In this document: positions 51,365 to 60,312 of the stretch, piece by piece | How the letters are laid out: every line of letters starts with the position of its first letter | How positions within the stretch are numbered: the first letter of the stretch is position 1 | Source: Geminicoccaceae bacterium | GTDB taxonomy: Bacteria; Pseudomonadota; Alphaproteobacteria; Geminicoccales; Geminicoccaceae | Length of the DNA: 64,000 nt | Assembly (NCBI GenBank): GCA_028279345.1 | Contig: JANQNY010000006.1 | Location: forward strand, 162,829 to 226,828 | Reading direction: 5' to 3' | Notes under the pieces: generated by a model | What the model was told of the DNA's origin: nothing | The model's input: only the letters and a program-made list of their open reading frames with translations | Database searches by the model: none | Position numbers and translations under genes: made by a program

Positions 51365-52681
51365 TCAGGAGTTGTCGGCCTCGAACTGACGCAAGAGCTC
51401 GTTGCCACGCTCGGCCGCGGCATCCAGGGCCTCCTGCGCGGACTTCTCTCCGGCCCAGACGGCCTCGAGCTCCTCGTTGATGATGTCGCGGATCTGGACG
51501 AAGCTGCCGAATCGCAAGCCCTTCGAGTTCTCGGTCGGCTCGTTCAGCGTCATCTGTAGGATCGAAGTCTCGGTGCCCTGGTTCTTCTCGTAGAAGCCCT
51601 GCTCCTTCGAGAGATCGTGCGCAGCAGAGGTGATCGGCAGGTAGCCCGTCGCCTGGTGCCAGTCGGCCTGGACCTCGGGCGACGACAGATAGCTGAAGAA
51701 CTCGGCGACGCCTTTGTACTCTTCCGGCTCACCGCCCTGCAGCACCCACAGGGTGGCGCCGCCGATGATCGAGTTCTGCGGCGCGCCGGGTGCCCCTTCG
51801 TGGTACGGCAACATGCCGATGCCGAACTCGAAGTCGGTGTTGGCGACGACGCCGGCATAGGCGGCCGAGCTGTTCATGTAGAAGGTGCACTCGCCGGCGT
51901 AGAACTTCGGCGCGCTGTCAGACCGGCGACCGCCATAGTCGAACTTCTTCGTCTTCTGCCAGTCGCCGAGCATGCCGATGTGATCGACGGCCAAGGTGTC
52001 ATTGAAGACGAGCTCGGTATCGAGACCGTCAAAGCCGTTCTGCTGGGTACCCAGCGGCACGTCGTGCCACGCGGAGAAATTCTCCAGCTGCACCCAGCTC
52101 TGCCAGCCCGTGGTCATCCCGCACGGAATACCGGCGGCCTGGAGCGTGTCGATCATCTTCCCCATCTCTTGCCAAGTCTCGGGCGGTGCCTCGGGATCCA
52201 GACCGGCCTGCTCGAAATGCGCCTTGTTGTAGTAGAGGACCGGCGTCGAGCTGTTGAAGGGCATCGACAGCATCTCGCCCTCGGGCGTGGTGTAGTAGCC
52301 GACGACGGAAGCCAGATAGTCGTCGGGGTTGAACGGCACCTCGGCGTCCGCCATGAGCTGGTAGACAGGGTAGATGGCGCCCTCGGCCGCCATCATCGTC
52401 GCGGTCCCCACCTCGAAGACCTGAACGATGTGCGGCTGCTCGCCGGCGCGGAAGGCGGCGATGGCGCCCGTCATCGTCTCGGTGTAGTTGCCCTTGTACT
52501 CGGGACGGACGACATACTCGTTCTGGCTCTCATTGAAGCCGTTGGCGATCTCTTGCACCTTCTCGCCGAGCTCGCCGCCCATGGCGTGCCACCAGGTGAC
52601 TTCGGTTTGAGCGGCAGCGGTTCCGGCAAGGCTGAAAGCAGCGACGGCAGCAGCCGACGCCAAGAGACGGGATGTCGTCAT
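51365..52681 (-). CDS. ugpB: Extracellular solute-binding protein, UgpB family
   Basis: The 438-residue periplasmic protein has a signal peptide of about 24 residues (cleavage near TAAA-QT). The mature start 'TEVTWWHAMGGELGEKVQEI' with 'ANGFNESQNEYVV' is the recognisable UgpB N-terminus; 'MPFNSSTPVLYYNKAHFEQA' and 'GECTFYMNSSAAYAGV' also fit. It binds sn-glycerol-3-phosphate or its diesters and is first in ugpB-ugpA-ugpE-ugpC. In related bacteria this operon answers to phosphate starvation, but I see no clear Pho box in the 151-bp upstream gap. Confidence 0.9.
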   Translation of the reverse strand: MTTSRLLASAAAVAAFSLAGTAAAQTEVTWWHAMGGELGEKVQEIANGFNESQNEYVVRPEYKGNYTETMTGAIAAFRAGEQPHIVQVFEVGTATMMAAEGAIYPVYQLMADAEVPFNPDDYLASVVGYYTTPEGEMLSMPFNSSTPVLYYNKAHFEQAGLDPEAPPETWQEMGKMIDTLQAAGIPCGMTTGWQSWVQLENFSAWHDVPLGTQQNGFDGLDTELVFNDTLAVDHIGMLGDWQKTKKFDYGGRRSDSAPKFYAGECTFYMNSSAAYAGVVANTDFEFGIGMLPYHEGAPGAPQNSIIGGATLWVLQGGEPEEYKGVAEFFSYLSSPEVQADWHQATGYLPITSAAHDLSKEQGFYEKNQGTETSILQMTLNEPTENSKGLRFGSFVQIRDIINEELEAVWAGEKSAQEALDAAAERGNELLRQFEADNS

Positions 52682-52832
52682 CGGGGTCCTCCCACTAAAG
52701 GCCGCGCTTCGTTAGCTAGCCCATGTGACAGATCGACGACAAATTGCCTCTCGTCCAGTGCGGACAACTCGCATTCAACACATCGCGTTCAAGCACCCGC
52801 CCGTCGGACGACTGCACAAGCGCCTCTACCTG

Positions 52833-53369
52833 CTATCGGTCGCGCTGCCGCGGCCACGCATTGCGTGTGAGGCCGAACCGCGGCAGCTCGCGGCCGTAGT
52901 GGAAGCCGGTGCCGCGGGGCTCGAAGCCGAGCTTGGCGAGCACGCGCTGCGAGGCGGCATTGTCGGGATGGGTGACCGCGAGCTGGTCGTCCAGGCCCAT
53001 CACCTCGAAGCCGAAGTCGCGCACCACGCGGCCTGCCTCCGTCGCCACGCCGCTGCCCCAGGCGCCACGCACATAGCGGTAGCCGATCTCGATCTCATCC
53101 GGCGAACCGTCGAGCGGAAAGAGCCCACACCAGCCGATGAAGCCGGGCCGCTCGCGCCATTCGACGCACCATATGCCGCCGCGCTGGGGCCAACGACCCT
53201 CGATCTGCGCCAGCAGCTTTGCGCGCTGCTCGACCGGGTCCGGTGGCGCACCCGAAATGAAGCGCGCGACTTCGGGGTCCAGGTCCATCGCCAGCTGCGC
53301 CTCGAGATCACCGTGCACGAGCGGCCGCAGGCGTAGCCGCCGTGTCTGCAGCAGCGGGACGTCGCTCAA
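52833..53369 (-). CDS. GNAT family N-acetyltransferase (RimJ/RimL-like)
   Basis: The 178-residue protein starts '[20 protein letters not shown]' and has the acetyl-CoA-binding stretch '[20 protein letters not shown]' and a late '[20 protein letters not shown]', the RimJ/RimL pattern that acetylates N-termini or small amines. Start taken at TTG 53369, forming a TTGA overlap with the uvrB stop; GTG at 53399 is an in-frame alternative. Last gene of an SDR-uvrB-GNAT group; the substrate is unknown. Confidence 0.85.
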   Translation of the reverse strand: MSDVPLLQTRRLRLRPLVHGDLEAQLAMDLDPEVARFISGAPPDPVEQRAKLLAQIEGRWPQRGGIWCVEWRERPGFIGWCGLFPLDGSPDEIEIGYRYVRGAWGSGVATEAGRVVRDFGFEVMGLDDQLAVTHPDNAASQRVLAKLGFEPRGTGFHYGRELPRFGLTRNAWPRQRDR

Positions 53370-55555
53370 GCGCCCCGCCGCCTGGACTTCGCGGCCCACT
53401 TGCCCTTTGACATTTTCGGCCGGCGATCGGGGCGCCGCTTCTGCGGGGCGTAGTCCTCCTTCGTGCGGGTGGGCATGCCGGGCTTGTTGAGGCCGAGCTC
53501 ATTCGCCTCCAGCCGCTTGATCTCGTCGCGCAACCGCGCCGCTTCCTCGAACTCGAGATTGGCGGCGGCATCCCTCATCTTCTGCTCGAGCTGGCCGATA
53601 TAGGCCTGCAGATCGAGACCTTGGAGCGTCGCGGGCGCATCCGCACCGACATCGATGGTGACATAGTCGCTCTCGGCAACGCTCTCGATGATGTCGCCGA
53701 TGCGGCTCTTGATCGACTGCGGCGTGATCCCGTGCTCGGCGTTGAACGCGAGCTGCTTCTCGCGCCGGCGCTCCGTCTCCTCGAGCGCTGCCCGAAGCGA
53801 GCGCGTGACGGTATCGGCGTAGAGCAGCACCCGGCCGTCGACATTGCGCGCCGCCCGGCCGATCGTCTGCACGAGCGAGGTCTCGGAGCGGAGATAGCCT
53901 TCCTTGTCCGCATCGAGGATGGCAACGAGCCCGCACTCGGGAATGTCGAGACCCTCGCGCAGCAAGTTGATGCCGACGAGCACATCGAACTTGCCGAGCC
54001 GGAGGTCGCGGACGATCTCGATGCGCTCGAGCGTGTCGATGTCCGAGTGCATGTAGCGCACCTTGATGCCCTGCTCGTGCAGGTACTCGGTCAGATCCTC
54101 GGCCATTCGCTTGGTGAGGGTCGTCACCAAGACGCGCAAGCCGCGCTCCGCACATAGCCTGGCCTCGGCGAGCAGATCGTCGACCTGGCGCTCCACCGGA
54201 CGCACCTCGCAGCGCGGATCGACCAGGCCCGTGGGCCTGATCACCTGCTCGACAAAGGCTCCGCCTGTACGTTCGAGCTCCCAATTGCCGGGTGTCGCCG
54301 AGACGAAGATCGTCTCCGGCCGCATCTGCTCCCATTCCTCGAACTTGAGCGGACGATTGTCGGTACAGGACGGCAGGCGGAAGCCGAAATCGGCGAGCGT
54401 CGACTTGCGATTGTAGTCGCCCCGATACATGCCCCCGACCTGCGGCACCGTCACGTGGCTCTCGTCGACGATCAGGAGTGCACTCTTCGGAATGTACTCG
54501 AATAGCGTCGGCGGCGGCTCCCCCGGGGCGCGACCGGTGAGGTAGCGCGAGTAGTTCTCGATGCCGGGGCAGCTCCCCGTCGTGACCATCATCTCGAGAT
54601 CGGCAGTGGTGCGCTGCTCGAGCCGTTCGGCTTCGAGCAAGCGACCCATCGTCCGGTATTCGTCGAGCCGTTCAGCCAACTCGACCTTGATCCGCTCCAC
54701 GGCACCCTGGAGCGTCGGCCGGGGGGTCACGTAGTGGCTGTTCGGATAGAGCTTGATCTGCTCGAGCGCGCCGGTTTTTTCGCCGGTCAATGGATCGAAC
54801 TCGGTGATAGCCTCGATCTCGTCACCGAACAGCGACAAGCGCCAGGCGCGGTCCTCCTGGTGTGAGGCGAAGATCTCGACCACGTCGCCCTTGGCACGGA
54901 ACTGGCCGCGTTGCAGGTCGAGCGACGTGCGCTTGTACTGTAGCTCGACGAAGGCGCGCAGGAGCTTGGTGCGGTCGACCCGCCCCCCTTTGCGGAGTGC
55001 GATCACCATCTGCGAGTAGAGCTCGGGCGAGCCGATGCCGTAGATGCAGGAGACGGATGCCACGATCACCACGTCGTCGCGTTCGAGCAAGGCCCGCGTC
55101 GCGCTGTGGCGCATGCGGTCGATCTGCTCGTTGATGCTCGCCGTCTTCTCGATATAGGTGTCACTGCGCGGCACATAGGCCTCAGGCTGATAGTAATCAT
55201 AGTAGCTGACGAAATACTCGACGGCGTTATTGGGAAAAAACTGCTTCATCTCACCGTAGAGCTGCGCCGCGAGAATCTTGTTCGGCGCAAGGATGACCGT
55301 GGGCCGCTGCTGGTCGGCGATGACCTGGGCCATGGTGAAGGTCTTGCCAGAGCCGGTGACGCCGAGCAGCACCTGGTCGCGCTCGCCGGCCGTGAGGCCC
55401 TGGCAGAGCTCGGCGATCGCTGCGGGCTGGTCGCCGGCGGGCTGGTAGTCGGAAACCAGCTCGAAAGGCTTGCCGGCTTCGGGCCGGTCCGCGCGGAGCG
55501 GGTCGCGGGCAAGCTGGAGGAGGACATCCAGGCTCTCTTCAACCTGCTCGCGCAT
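53366..55555 (-). CDS. uvrB: Excinuclease ABC subunit B
   Basis: The 729-residue helicase-like damage-verification subunit has '[20 protein letters not shown]', Walker A '[19 protein letters not shown]', the beta-hairpin region '[20 protein letters not shown]', Walker B '[19 protein letters not shown]' and the UvrC-binding UVR motif near the C-terminus ('[19 protein letters not shown]'). A basic tail follows. ATG at 55555 follows GGAGGAACG; the frame upstream to 55873 lies inside the previous SDR gene. It overlaps that SDR by 17 bp and the GNAT gene by 4 bp. Confidence 0.97.
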   Translation of the reverse strand: MREQVEESLDVLLQLARDPLRADRPEAGKPFELVSDYQPAGDQPAAIAELCQGLTAGERDQVLLGVTGSGKTFTMAQVIADQQRPTVILAPNKILAAQLYGEMKQFFPNNAVEYFVSYYDYYQPEAYVPRSDTYIEKTASINEQIDRMRHSATRALLERDDVVIVASVSCIYGIGSPELYSQMVIALRKGGRVDRTKLLRAFVELQYKRTSLDLQRGQFRAKGDVVEIFASHQEDRAWRLSLFGDEIEAITEFDPLTGEKTGALEQIKLYPNSHYVTPRPTLQGAVERIKVELAERLDEYRTMGRLLEAERLEQRTTADLEMMVTTGSCPGIENYSRYLTGRAPGEPPPTLFEYIPKSALLIVDESHVTVPQVGGMYRGDYNRKSTLADFGFRLPSCTDNRPLKFEEWEQMRPETIFVSATPGNWELERTGGAFVEQVIRPTGLVDPRCEVRPVERQVDDLLAEARLCAERGLRVLVTTLTKRMAEDLTEYLHEQGIKVRYMHSDIDTLERIEIVRDLRLGKFDVLVGINLLREGLDIPECGLVAILDADKEGYLRSETSLVQTIGRAARNVDGRVLLYADTVTRSLRAALEETERRREKQLAFNAEHGITPQSIKSRIGDIIESVAESDYVTIDVGADAPATLQGLDLQAYIGQLEQKMRDAAANLEFEEAARLRDEIKRLEANELGLNKPGMPTRTKEDYAPQKRRPDRRPKMSKGKWAAKSRRRGA

Positions 55556-56432
55556 GACGTTCCTCCGTCTGCAGATGCGGTGCGACGAGCCGCTCGCTGA
55601 GCTCCCAAAGCTGCCGCGCGGTCCCTTCGTCGCGCGCATAGGGCCGCGGTGCCGCCGCCCGCCGGTCGATGAAGTAGCCACCGTCGGGCTCGGGCACCGG
55701 CGCGGCGCTCGCGAGCCAAGCTCCAGTATCGGCACCCTTCTCCGGCGTCTTCGAGAATGGCCGAAAAAGCCAGATGAAGAGACGCAGCCGCCCGCGGACG
55801 TCGCCGTCGTGCGCGAAACGGGAGGCGACGATGCCGGGATGATAGCTGAACGCCTTGACGCCGCTGCCGGCAACCCGCCGCGCGAGCTCCGTGGTGAAAA
55901 GGATGTTGCAGGCCTTGGAGCGTGCGTAGACCTGCATCGGCAGATAGGGCTCGGGTCGTGTCAAGCGGTCGACTTCGAGGTCCTTCGCCATGCCGTGCGC
56001 ACCGGAGGCGACCGTCACCACCCGCGCCGATGGGGCTGCGCGCAACGCTGGCATGAGGCGGAGCGTCAGCAGAAACGCCGCCAGATGGTTGACCTGAAAC
56101 ACCTCCTCATAGCCGTCCGCGTTGAGGACCAGCCGGTCGCGGATGAGGCCGGCGTTGTTGACGAGGACATCGAGCGGGCCGCCAGCCGCCACCTCGTCGG
56201 CGAGCCGCGCGACGGACGCGAGCGAGGTGAAGTCGGCGACGACGCCGCGCACGCCACCACGCGCCGAGCCGCGCAGCGCATCGACCGCCGCATCGACCCT
56301 CGAGGCGTCCCGGCCGTGAACCAGGAGATCCGCACCAGCGTCCGCCAGCGACCGTGCGATCGCGTTGCCGATGCCCGCGTTGGCGCCGGTCACGAGCACG
56401 CGCTTGCCGGTCATATCGTCGATCGTTGTCAT
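55539..56432 (-). CDS. SDR-family oxidoreductase (retinol dehydrogenase-like)
   Basis: The 297-residue short-chain dehydrogenase has cofactor motif '[20 protein letters not shown]', '[11 protein letters not shown]', the catalytic Ser in '[14 protein letters not shown]' and Y-x-x-x-K in '[20 protein letters not shown]'. The SKxxNxLF stretch and the long C-terminus put it with retinol- and protochlorophyllide-reductase-like enzymes. Start at ATG 56432; ATG at 56450 (MAYLRG) is possible. The 3' end overlaps uvrB by 17 bp. Any link to DNA repair is positional only. Confidence 0.87.
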   Translation of the reverse strand: MTTIDDMTGKRVLVTGANAGIGNAIARSLADAGADLLVHGRDASRVDAAVDALRGSARGGVRGVVADFTSLASVARLADEVAAGGPLDVLVNNAGLIRDRLVLNADGYEEVFQVNHLAAFLLTLRLMPALRAAPSARVVTVASGAHGMAKDLEVDRLTRPEPYLPMQVYARSKACNILFTTELARRVAGSGVKAFSYHPGIVASRFAHDGDVRGRLRLFIWLFRPFSKTPEKGADTGAWLASAAPVPEPDGGYFIDRRAAAPRPYARDEGTARQLWELSERLVAPHLQTEERHARAG

Positions 56433-56498
56433 GCCCCTGAGGTAGGCCATCCGCCGTCGGGCAGCTAGGGTCGCGCCGGACATTCGTGGAGAAGCCGC

Positions 56499-57011
56499 TT
56501 GGACCCGACGGTCGCGACGGACATGCAGAACCCGTTCATCATCCTATCCTACATTGTGGGTCCGGCGCTGCTCACCAACGCGACGGCGCTCTTGACGACG
56601 GCGACGTCCAATCGCCTGGCGCGCGCTGTCGACCGGTCACGCCACCTGCTCGGCGAACTGGCGGACGCAGCGCCCGAACTGGAGCAGCATTTCCGCCGCG
56701 GCCTCGAGGTGAGCCAACGCCGGGCGCGGGTCATCGTGCGCGCCATGGGCGCACTCTATCTGGCCGCCGGCATGTTCGCGCTGGCGACCATGCTGTCGGT
56801 CATCGGCGCCGTGCTGGCGCAGTTCGGCGCGCCCGTGGCGCTGCACGTCGACGTCATCGCGGCGGCCGTCGCCGGCGGCTTGGGCTTTGCCGCCCTCGTC
56901 TCCGCCGCAGTGGGGCTCGTCGAGGAAGCTCGGCTGGCACTGCGTGGGTTGGCGATCGAAGCTGCCGAGGTGGAGCTGACGATCAGTCGGCGACCGGCAC
57001 CGTGTAGTTGA
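56499..57011 (+). CDS. DUF2721 family membrane protein
   Basis: The 170-residue protein begins with a helix containing 'ILSYIVGPALLTNATALLTT' and 'TSNRLARAVDRSRHLL', the DUF2721 hallmark. A coiled linker and two more helices ('AMGALYLAAGMFALATMLSV', 'AAAVAGGLGFAALVSAAVGL') follow. The function of the family is unknown. TTG at 56499 or ATG at 56523 may be the start. The 3' end overlaps the convergent SDR gene by 29 bp. Confidence 0.85.
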   Translation: MDPTVATDMQNPFIILSYIVGPALLTNATALLTTATSNRLARAVDRSRHLLGELADAAPELEQHFRRGLEVSQRRARVIVRAMGALYLAAGMFALATMLSVIGAVLAQFGAPVALHVDVIAAAVAGGLGFAALVSAAVGLVEEARLALRGLAIEAAEVELTISRRPAPCS

Positions 57012-57756
57012 GGGCCATGCGCCCACCGTCGGCGACGATGATCTCGCCCGTCACGTAGGAGCTGTCGTCGGAAGCGAGGAACAGCGCGACCTTGGCGACC
57101 TCGTCCGGCTCGCCACACCGGCCCATGGGCGTGCGCGAGAGAATCGTCCGCCGCGCGTCATCATCGGTCATCACCGCCTGCAGCATCTCGGTCAGAATCG
57201 AGCCCGGCGCCACGGCGTTCACCCGCACACCCCGGTCGGCGAGAGCAAGCGCCATCACCCGCGTCAGCTGGTTCAGCCCGCCCTTTGCGACGTTGTAGGC
57301 AAGCAGCGTGGGAGCGGCGAGCGTTCCGTTGATCGAGCTCATGTTGATGATGCTGCCGCTGCCGCGCGCCGCCATGGCGCGAGCCGCCGCCTGCCCCACC
57401 AGGAACGCGCCCTTGAGGTTGACCCGCAGCACCTCGTCGAAATCGGCCTCGCTGAAGCTCAAGAAGTCGCCCGTCTTGATGACGGCCGCGTTGTTGACGA
57501 GGACGTCCAGCCGCCCTGCCCATTCGAGGGCGGCATCGATCAGCGCGCCGGCGGCGGTCGCTTCGCCGACATCGGCCTCGACGAAGTGCGCGTAGCCGCC
57601 GCGCTCGACGATCGCCGCGCGCGCAGCATCGCCCGCTGCCGTGTCGATGTCGGCGAGCACAACATAGGCGCCCTCGTCGGCGAAGCGGTCGGCGATGGCG
57701 CGTCCAATGCCGCGCGCAGCGCCCGTGACGATGATACCCTTGGCCTCCAAGCGCAT
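56983..57756 (-). CDS. SDR-family oxidoreductase (3-oxoacyl-ACP reductase-like)
   Basis: The 257-residue classical SDR has 'GIIVTGAARGIGRAIADRFA', 'LVNNAAVIKTG', the catalytic Ser in 'SIINMSSINGTLA' and Tyr/Lys in 'LLAYNVAKGGLNQLTRVMAL'. The C-terminus 'FLASDDSSYVTGEIIVADGG' is standard. It is FabG-like, but no fatty-acid genes adjoin it, so the substrate is open. ATG at 57756 follows GAGGAG about 8 nt upstream. It overlaps the convergent DUF2721 gene by 29 bp. Confidence 0.88.
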   Translation of the reverse strand: MRLEAKGIIVTGAARGIGRAIADRFADEGAYVVLADIDTAAGDAARAAIVERGGYAHFVEADVGEATAAGALIDAALEWAGRLDVLVNNAAVIKTGDFLSFSEADFDEVLRVNLKGAFLVGQAAARAMAARGSGSIINMSSINGTLAAPTLLAYNVAKGGLNQLTRVMALALADRGVRVNAVAPGSILTEMLQAVMTDDDARRTILSRTPMGRCGEPDEVAKVALFLASDDSSYVTGEIIVADGGRMALNYTVPVAD

Positions 57757-57904
57757 ACTCGTTCTCCTCGTTCTCCCGAGCGGACGACCTTAGGGCCGAT
57801 CCCCTCGCCCCGTAAGCGCCACAGGCAGACCCGCGCGCATGGCGTTGGCGTCGGCGCGACCGCGTGCGACAGTCGTGCGAGGACAGACTCTAAGGTAGGT
57901 CCGG

Positions 57905-58642
57905 ATGCGGGTGACCTTCGTCGGTTCTGGCGACGCCTTCGGCAGTGGCGGCAGATTCCATACATGTATTCACGTCCAGAGCCGCCGCTCGCGGTTCCTC
58001 GTCGACTGCGGCGCGTCCTCGCTGATCGCGTTGAAGAGAATGGAGATCGATCGCAGCGGTATCGAGACGGTCTTCGTCACGCATTTTCATGGCGACCATT
58101 TCGGTGGCATCCCCTATTTTCTTCTTGACGCGCAGTTCTTCTCCGGGCGAACGAACGCGCTGACCATTGCCGGCCCTGAAGGGCTGCCAAGTTGGTTCGA
58201 GCGGGTCATGGAAACGACGTTCGCCGGCTCGTCGCGGGCGGAGCGCGCGTTCGAGGTGCGGCTGATCGAGATCGAGCCGGGAACGCGCGCCCAGATCAAT
58301 GGCATCGATGTCGAGGCCGCCCGCGTGCGCCACGGCGAACCCGACGGGCCATTCCTCGCCTACCGCTTCACCGTCGACGAGAAGGTCATTGCCTATACCG
58401 GCGATACCGAGTGGGTGGACGACCTGATCGACATCGGCTGCGACAGCGATCTGCTGATCGCCGAGGCGTACTTCTACGAGAAGCGCGTGCCGCTGCACCT
58501 CAGCTTTGCCATCCTGGCCGAGAAACTACCGCTGATCGCGCCGAAGCGCCTCATCCTGACGCACATGAGCGACGACATGCTCGGTCGGCTAGGCCGCATC
58601 GACCACGAGACCGCCCGCGACGGCTTGATGGTCGAGGTGTAG
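57905..58642 (+). CDS. MBL-fold metallo-hydrolase (RNase Z-like)
   Basis: The 245-residue protein starts 'MRVTFVGSGDAFGSGGRFHT' and has the zinc motif 'VFVTHFHGDHFGGIPYFL' (HxHxDH), 'VRHGEPDGPFLAYRF', 'IAYTGDTEWVDDL' for the bridging Asp and 'RLILTHMSDDMLGRL' for the last His. The layout recalls RNase Z and the phosphodiesterase-like MBL group, but the long flexible arm of true tRNase Z is not seen. It may hydrolyse small cyclic or phosphodiester substrates. ATG at 57905 follows TAAGGTAGG. Divergent from the SDR gene by 148 bp. Confidence 0.85.
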   Translation: MRVTFVGSGDAFGSGGRFHTCIHVQSRRSRFLVDCGASSLIALKRMEIDRSGIETVFVTHFHGDHFGGIPYFLLDAQFFSGRTNALTIAGPEGLPSWFERVMETTFAGSSRAERAFEVRLIEIEPGTRAQINGIDVEAARVRHGEPDGPFLAYRFTVDEKVIAYTGDTEWVDDLIDIGCDSDLLIAEAYFYEKRVPLHLSFAILAEKLPLIAPKRLILTHMSDDMLGRLGRIDHETARDGLMVEV

Positions 58643-58689
58643 CGGGCGGGCGACGCCCGTCACGCCGTCAGGGTCGGAGTAGCTTGCGG

Positions 58690-59412
58690 TCAGGGCTTCC
58701 ACGCGCTGAAGACCGTCTGCCCGGCCAGCATCCAATGCACGTCGACGTGGACGAAGCCGGCCTGCTCCAGCCAGCGGACGTGATCGGCGAGCGTGGACGG
58801 CTGGTCGATGTCGTGCGGCTCGCCATCATGGAAGTTGTTCCATTCGGCCTTCTGAAAGACCTCGAAGCCACGCGCGTCGCCGTGCAGGTCCAGCGAGCGG
58901 CGATGCGTCTCCTCGTCCCACATCCAAGCCGCCACCGCGTGGCCGACCGGCCGCGCCGGCAGGATCATATCTGCAAGCACGAAGACGCCGCCCGGCGCCA
59001 GCGCGGCGAAGAGGTCGGCGAACAGCGCCTGCTTAGCAGCGCCGTCGACGTGGTGGACCGCGAGCGAGGAGACGACGGCCCGCAGCGGCGCATCGAAGCG
59101 GCGCCAGTCCCGTGCAGCTAAGTCGATCGTGCGGGTGACGAGCCGTCCCGTCGCGCCGAGACGTGCCGCAACATCCGCCAGCATCGAGGCAGAGCCGTCG
59201 AACGCAAACACCTTTGCTTCGGGCAGCGCCCCAAGGAGCGCCTCCGTCAAGAGCCCCTCGCCGCAGCACAGGTCGAGCACGTCACCGGGTGCGTCGGCGG
59301 CCCGGACCAGCTCGATGATGATCCGGATCTGCCGCTCCCGTTCGGGCACGGCATAGCGCGCGAGCCCCCGATAGGTCGCGCTGTCGTCCTCGCTCCAGCC
59401 GGGTTCAGCCAT
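58690..59412 (-). CDS. Class I SAM-dependent methyltransferase
   Basis: The 240-residue protein has motif I 'DVLDLCCGEGLLTEALLGAL', the acidic residue in 'KVFAFDGSASMLADVAARLG', 'RAVVSSLAVHHVDGAAKQAL' (motif IV) and 'LAPGGVFVLADMILP' (motif VI). It is a small-molecule methyltransferase of the UbiE/CmoA-like group. The substrate is unknown. Start at ATG 59412; a longer frame to 59439 lacks a good site. Divergent from the lipoprotein gene. Confidence 0.85.
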   Translation of the reverse strand: MAEPGWSEDDSATYRGLARYAVPERERQIRIIIELVRAADAPGDVLDLCCGEGLLTEALLGALPEAKVFAFDGSASMLADVAARLGATGRLVTRTIDLAARDWRRFDAPLRAVVSSLAVHHVDGAAKQALFADLFAALAPGGVFVLADMILPARPVGHAVAAWMWDEETHRRSLDLHGDARGFEVFQKAEWNNFHDGEPHDIDQPSTLADHVRWLEQAGFVHVDVHWMLAGQTVFSAWKP

Positions 59413-59580
59413 CGATCGTACTCCCCAGCGCCGCAGCACGCGTACGGGCGTGTGGCTTGGCGCATGAACAACAGGACGTTACCACAACTGCGCGTACCTT
59501 CCCGTTATCAGGTCTTCAGCAGCGACAACTCTCGGTCTGCGTGATGGATTGCGTGTGTCGTGGCTAGGAGGGTTCTGGCA

Positions 59581-59844
59581 ATGAACAGCTTTGGTAGTTG
59601 CGGCCCGGTGGCGGAGACTTCGGCGGTCTTGGACCCGCCAGATTGCACGAGCGCGCGGCGAGCGGTGGCCGGCGCCGTGGCCTTGGCAGGTGTGCTCATC
59701 TTGGTGGCCTGCGGGGGCGGCGAGACGGTCGTGCTCCATGATCCCAACGAGGTCATCACTTGTGACCATAACGGGGATGGCGTGGTCACGCTGGCAGAGA
59801 AGACCACCTGCCAGGATCAGGGTCGCCTCAGCGCACCGCAATAG
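59581..59844 (+). CDS. Small lipoprotein with a single EF-hand loop
   Basis: The 87-residue protein has GGAGGG 8 nt before ATG 59581. A 27-residue N-region is followed by 'RRAVAGAVALAGVLILVAC', a lipoprotein signal with lipobox L-V-A-C44. After lipidation only 44 residues remain. They contain a perfect 12-residue EF-hand loop D62-H-N-G-D-G-V-V-T-L-A-E73, flanked by C61 and C77, which could close it with a disulfide in the periplasm. The unusually long N-region suggests either a later true start or an atypical signal. I know no named family; a Ca2+-binding surface or periplasmic protein is inferred. Confidence 0.65.
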   Translation: MNSFGSCGPVAETSAVLDPPDCTSARRAVAGAVALAGVLILVACGGGETVVLHDPNEVITCDHNGDGVVTLAEKTTCQDQGRLSAPQ

Positions 59845-59946
59845 CATCGGCAACCCGCCGTTAGGTAGCGCGCGGGTCCGCGCCCGGCATAGGCGGGCGC
59901 CGGCGCCGGACCTCGACGCTCACCCCATAGCTTCGCCGGCAGCCCT

Positions 59947-60285
59947 TCATCGAACGTCCGCTGACCAGTAGGCGAACGCAGCTTCCTGCGCGCGCGTGAC
60001 TCGGGCACGCCGGCTGCCCGCCAGCACGTCACCCCGCTCCGCCTCCGCGGCGAAGTAGCCTTCACCCGGCAGGCCGTCGCTTTCGCGCACAACGAGGCAG
60101 GCGAGGTCCGGCTCGCCCCGCGCCTCCATGCGGCGGCAGACCTCACCCAGGACCCGCATCAGCGCGCGGACGTTGTTGGGGCCGACGCGCCTTCCGCCCA
60201 TCGCCAGGAGCGCGCGGTAGCTCACCGTGTGGCCACCGCGCGCCGCCTGGATCAGGACCTGCTCGAGCTGGTCGGCGTCGAGCAA
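59947..60285 (-). CDS. Small conserved-looking protein of unknown function downstream of prpE
   Basis: The 112-residue protein 'MLDADQLEQVLIQAARGGHT' continues 'VSYRALLAMGGRRVGPNNVR', 'LMRVLGEVCRRME' and 'CLVVRESDGLPGEGYFAAEA'. The T-V-S-Y-R-A-L segment followed by a Val-rich strand and 'LPGEGYF' recalls the alkyltransferase-like winged-helix fold, and similar short proteins in alphaproteobacteria are sometimes loosely labelled as ribose-phosphate pyrophosphokinase without the needed motifs. The start is TTG at 60285, 27 bp after the prpE stop, so it is probably co-transcribed. Function unknown. Confidence 0.6.
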   Translation of the reverse strand: MLDADQLEQVLIQAARGGHTVSYRALLAMGGRRVGPNNVRALMRVLGEVCRRMEARGEPDLACLVVRESDGLPGEGYFAAEAERGDVLAGSRRARVTRAQEAAFAYWSADVR

Positions 60286-60312
60286 GCCCCGCTGCCCGCG
60301 GCGCTCGACCGC

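Noticed and set aside
54765..54800. T-run and inverted GCCGG in uvrB as an intrinsic terminator
   Set aside because: It lies within the coding sequence of an intact conserved gene, so it is more likely codon coincidence.
59845..59946. GC-rich hairpin between the lipoprotein and the 112-residue gene
   Set aside because: GTCCG...CGGAC can be paired but with several mismatches and no T-run; not distinguishable from background.
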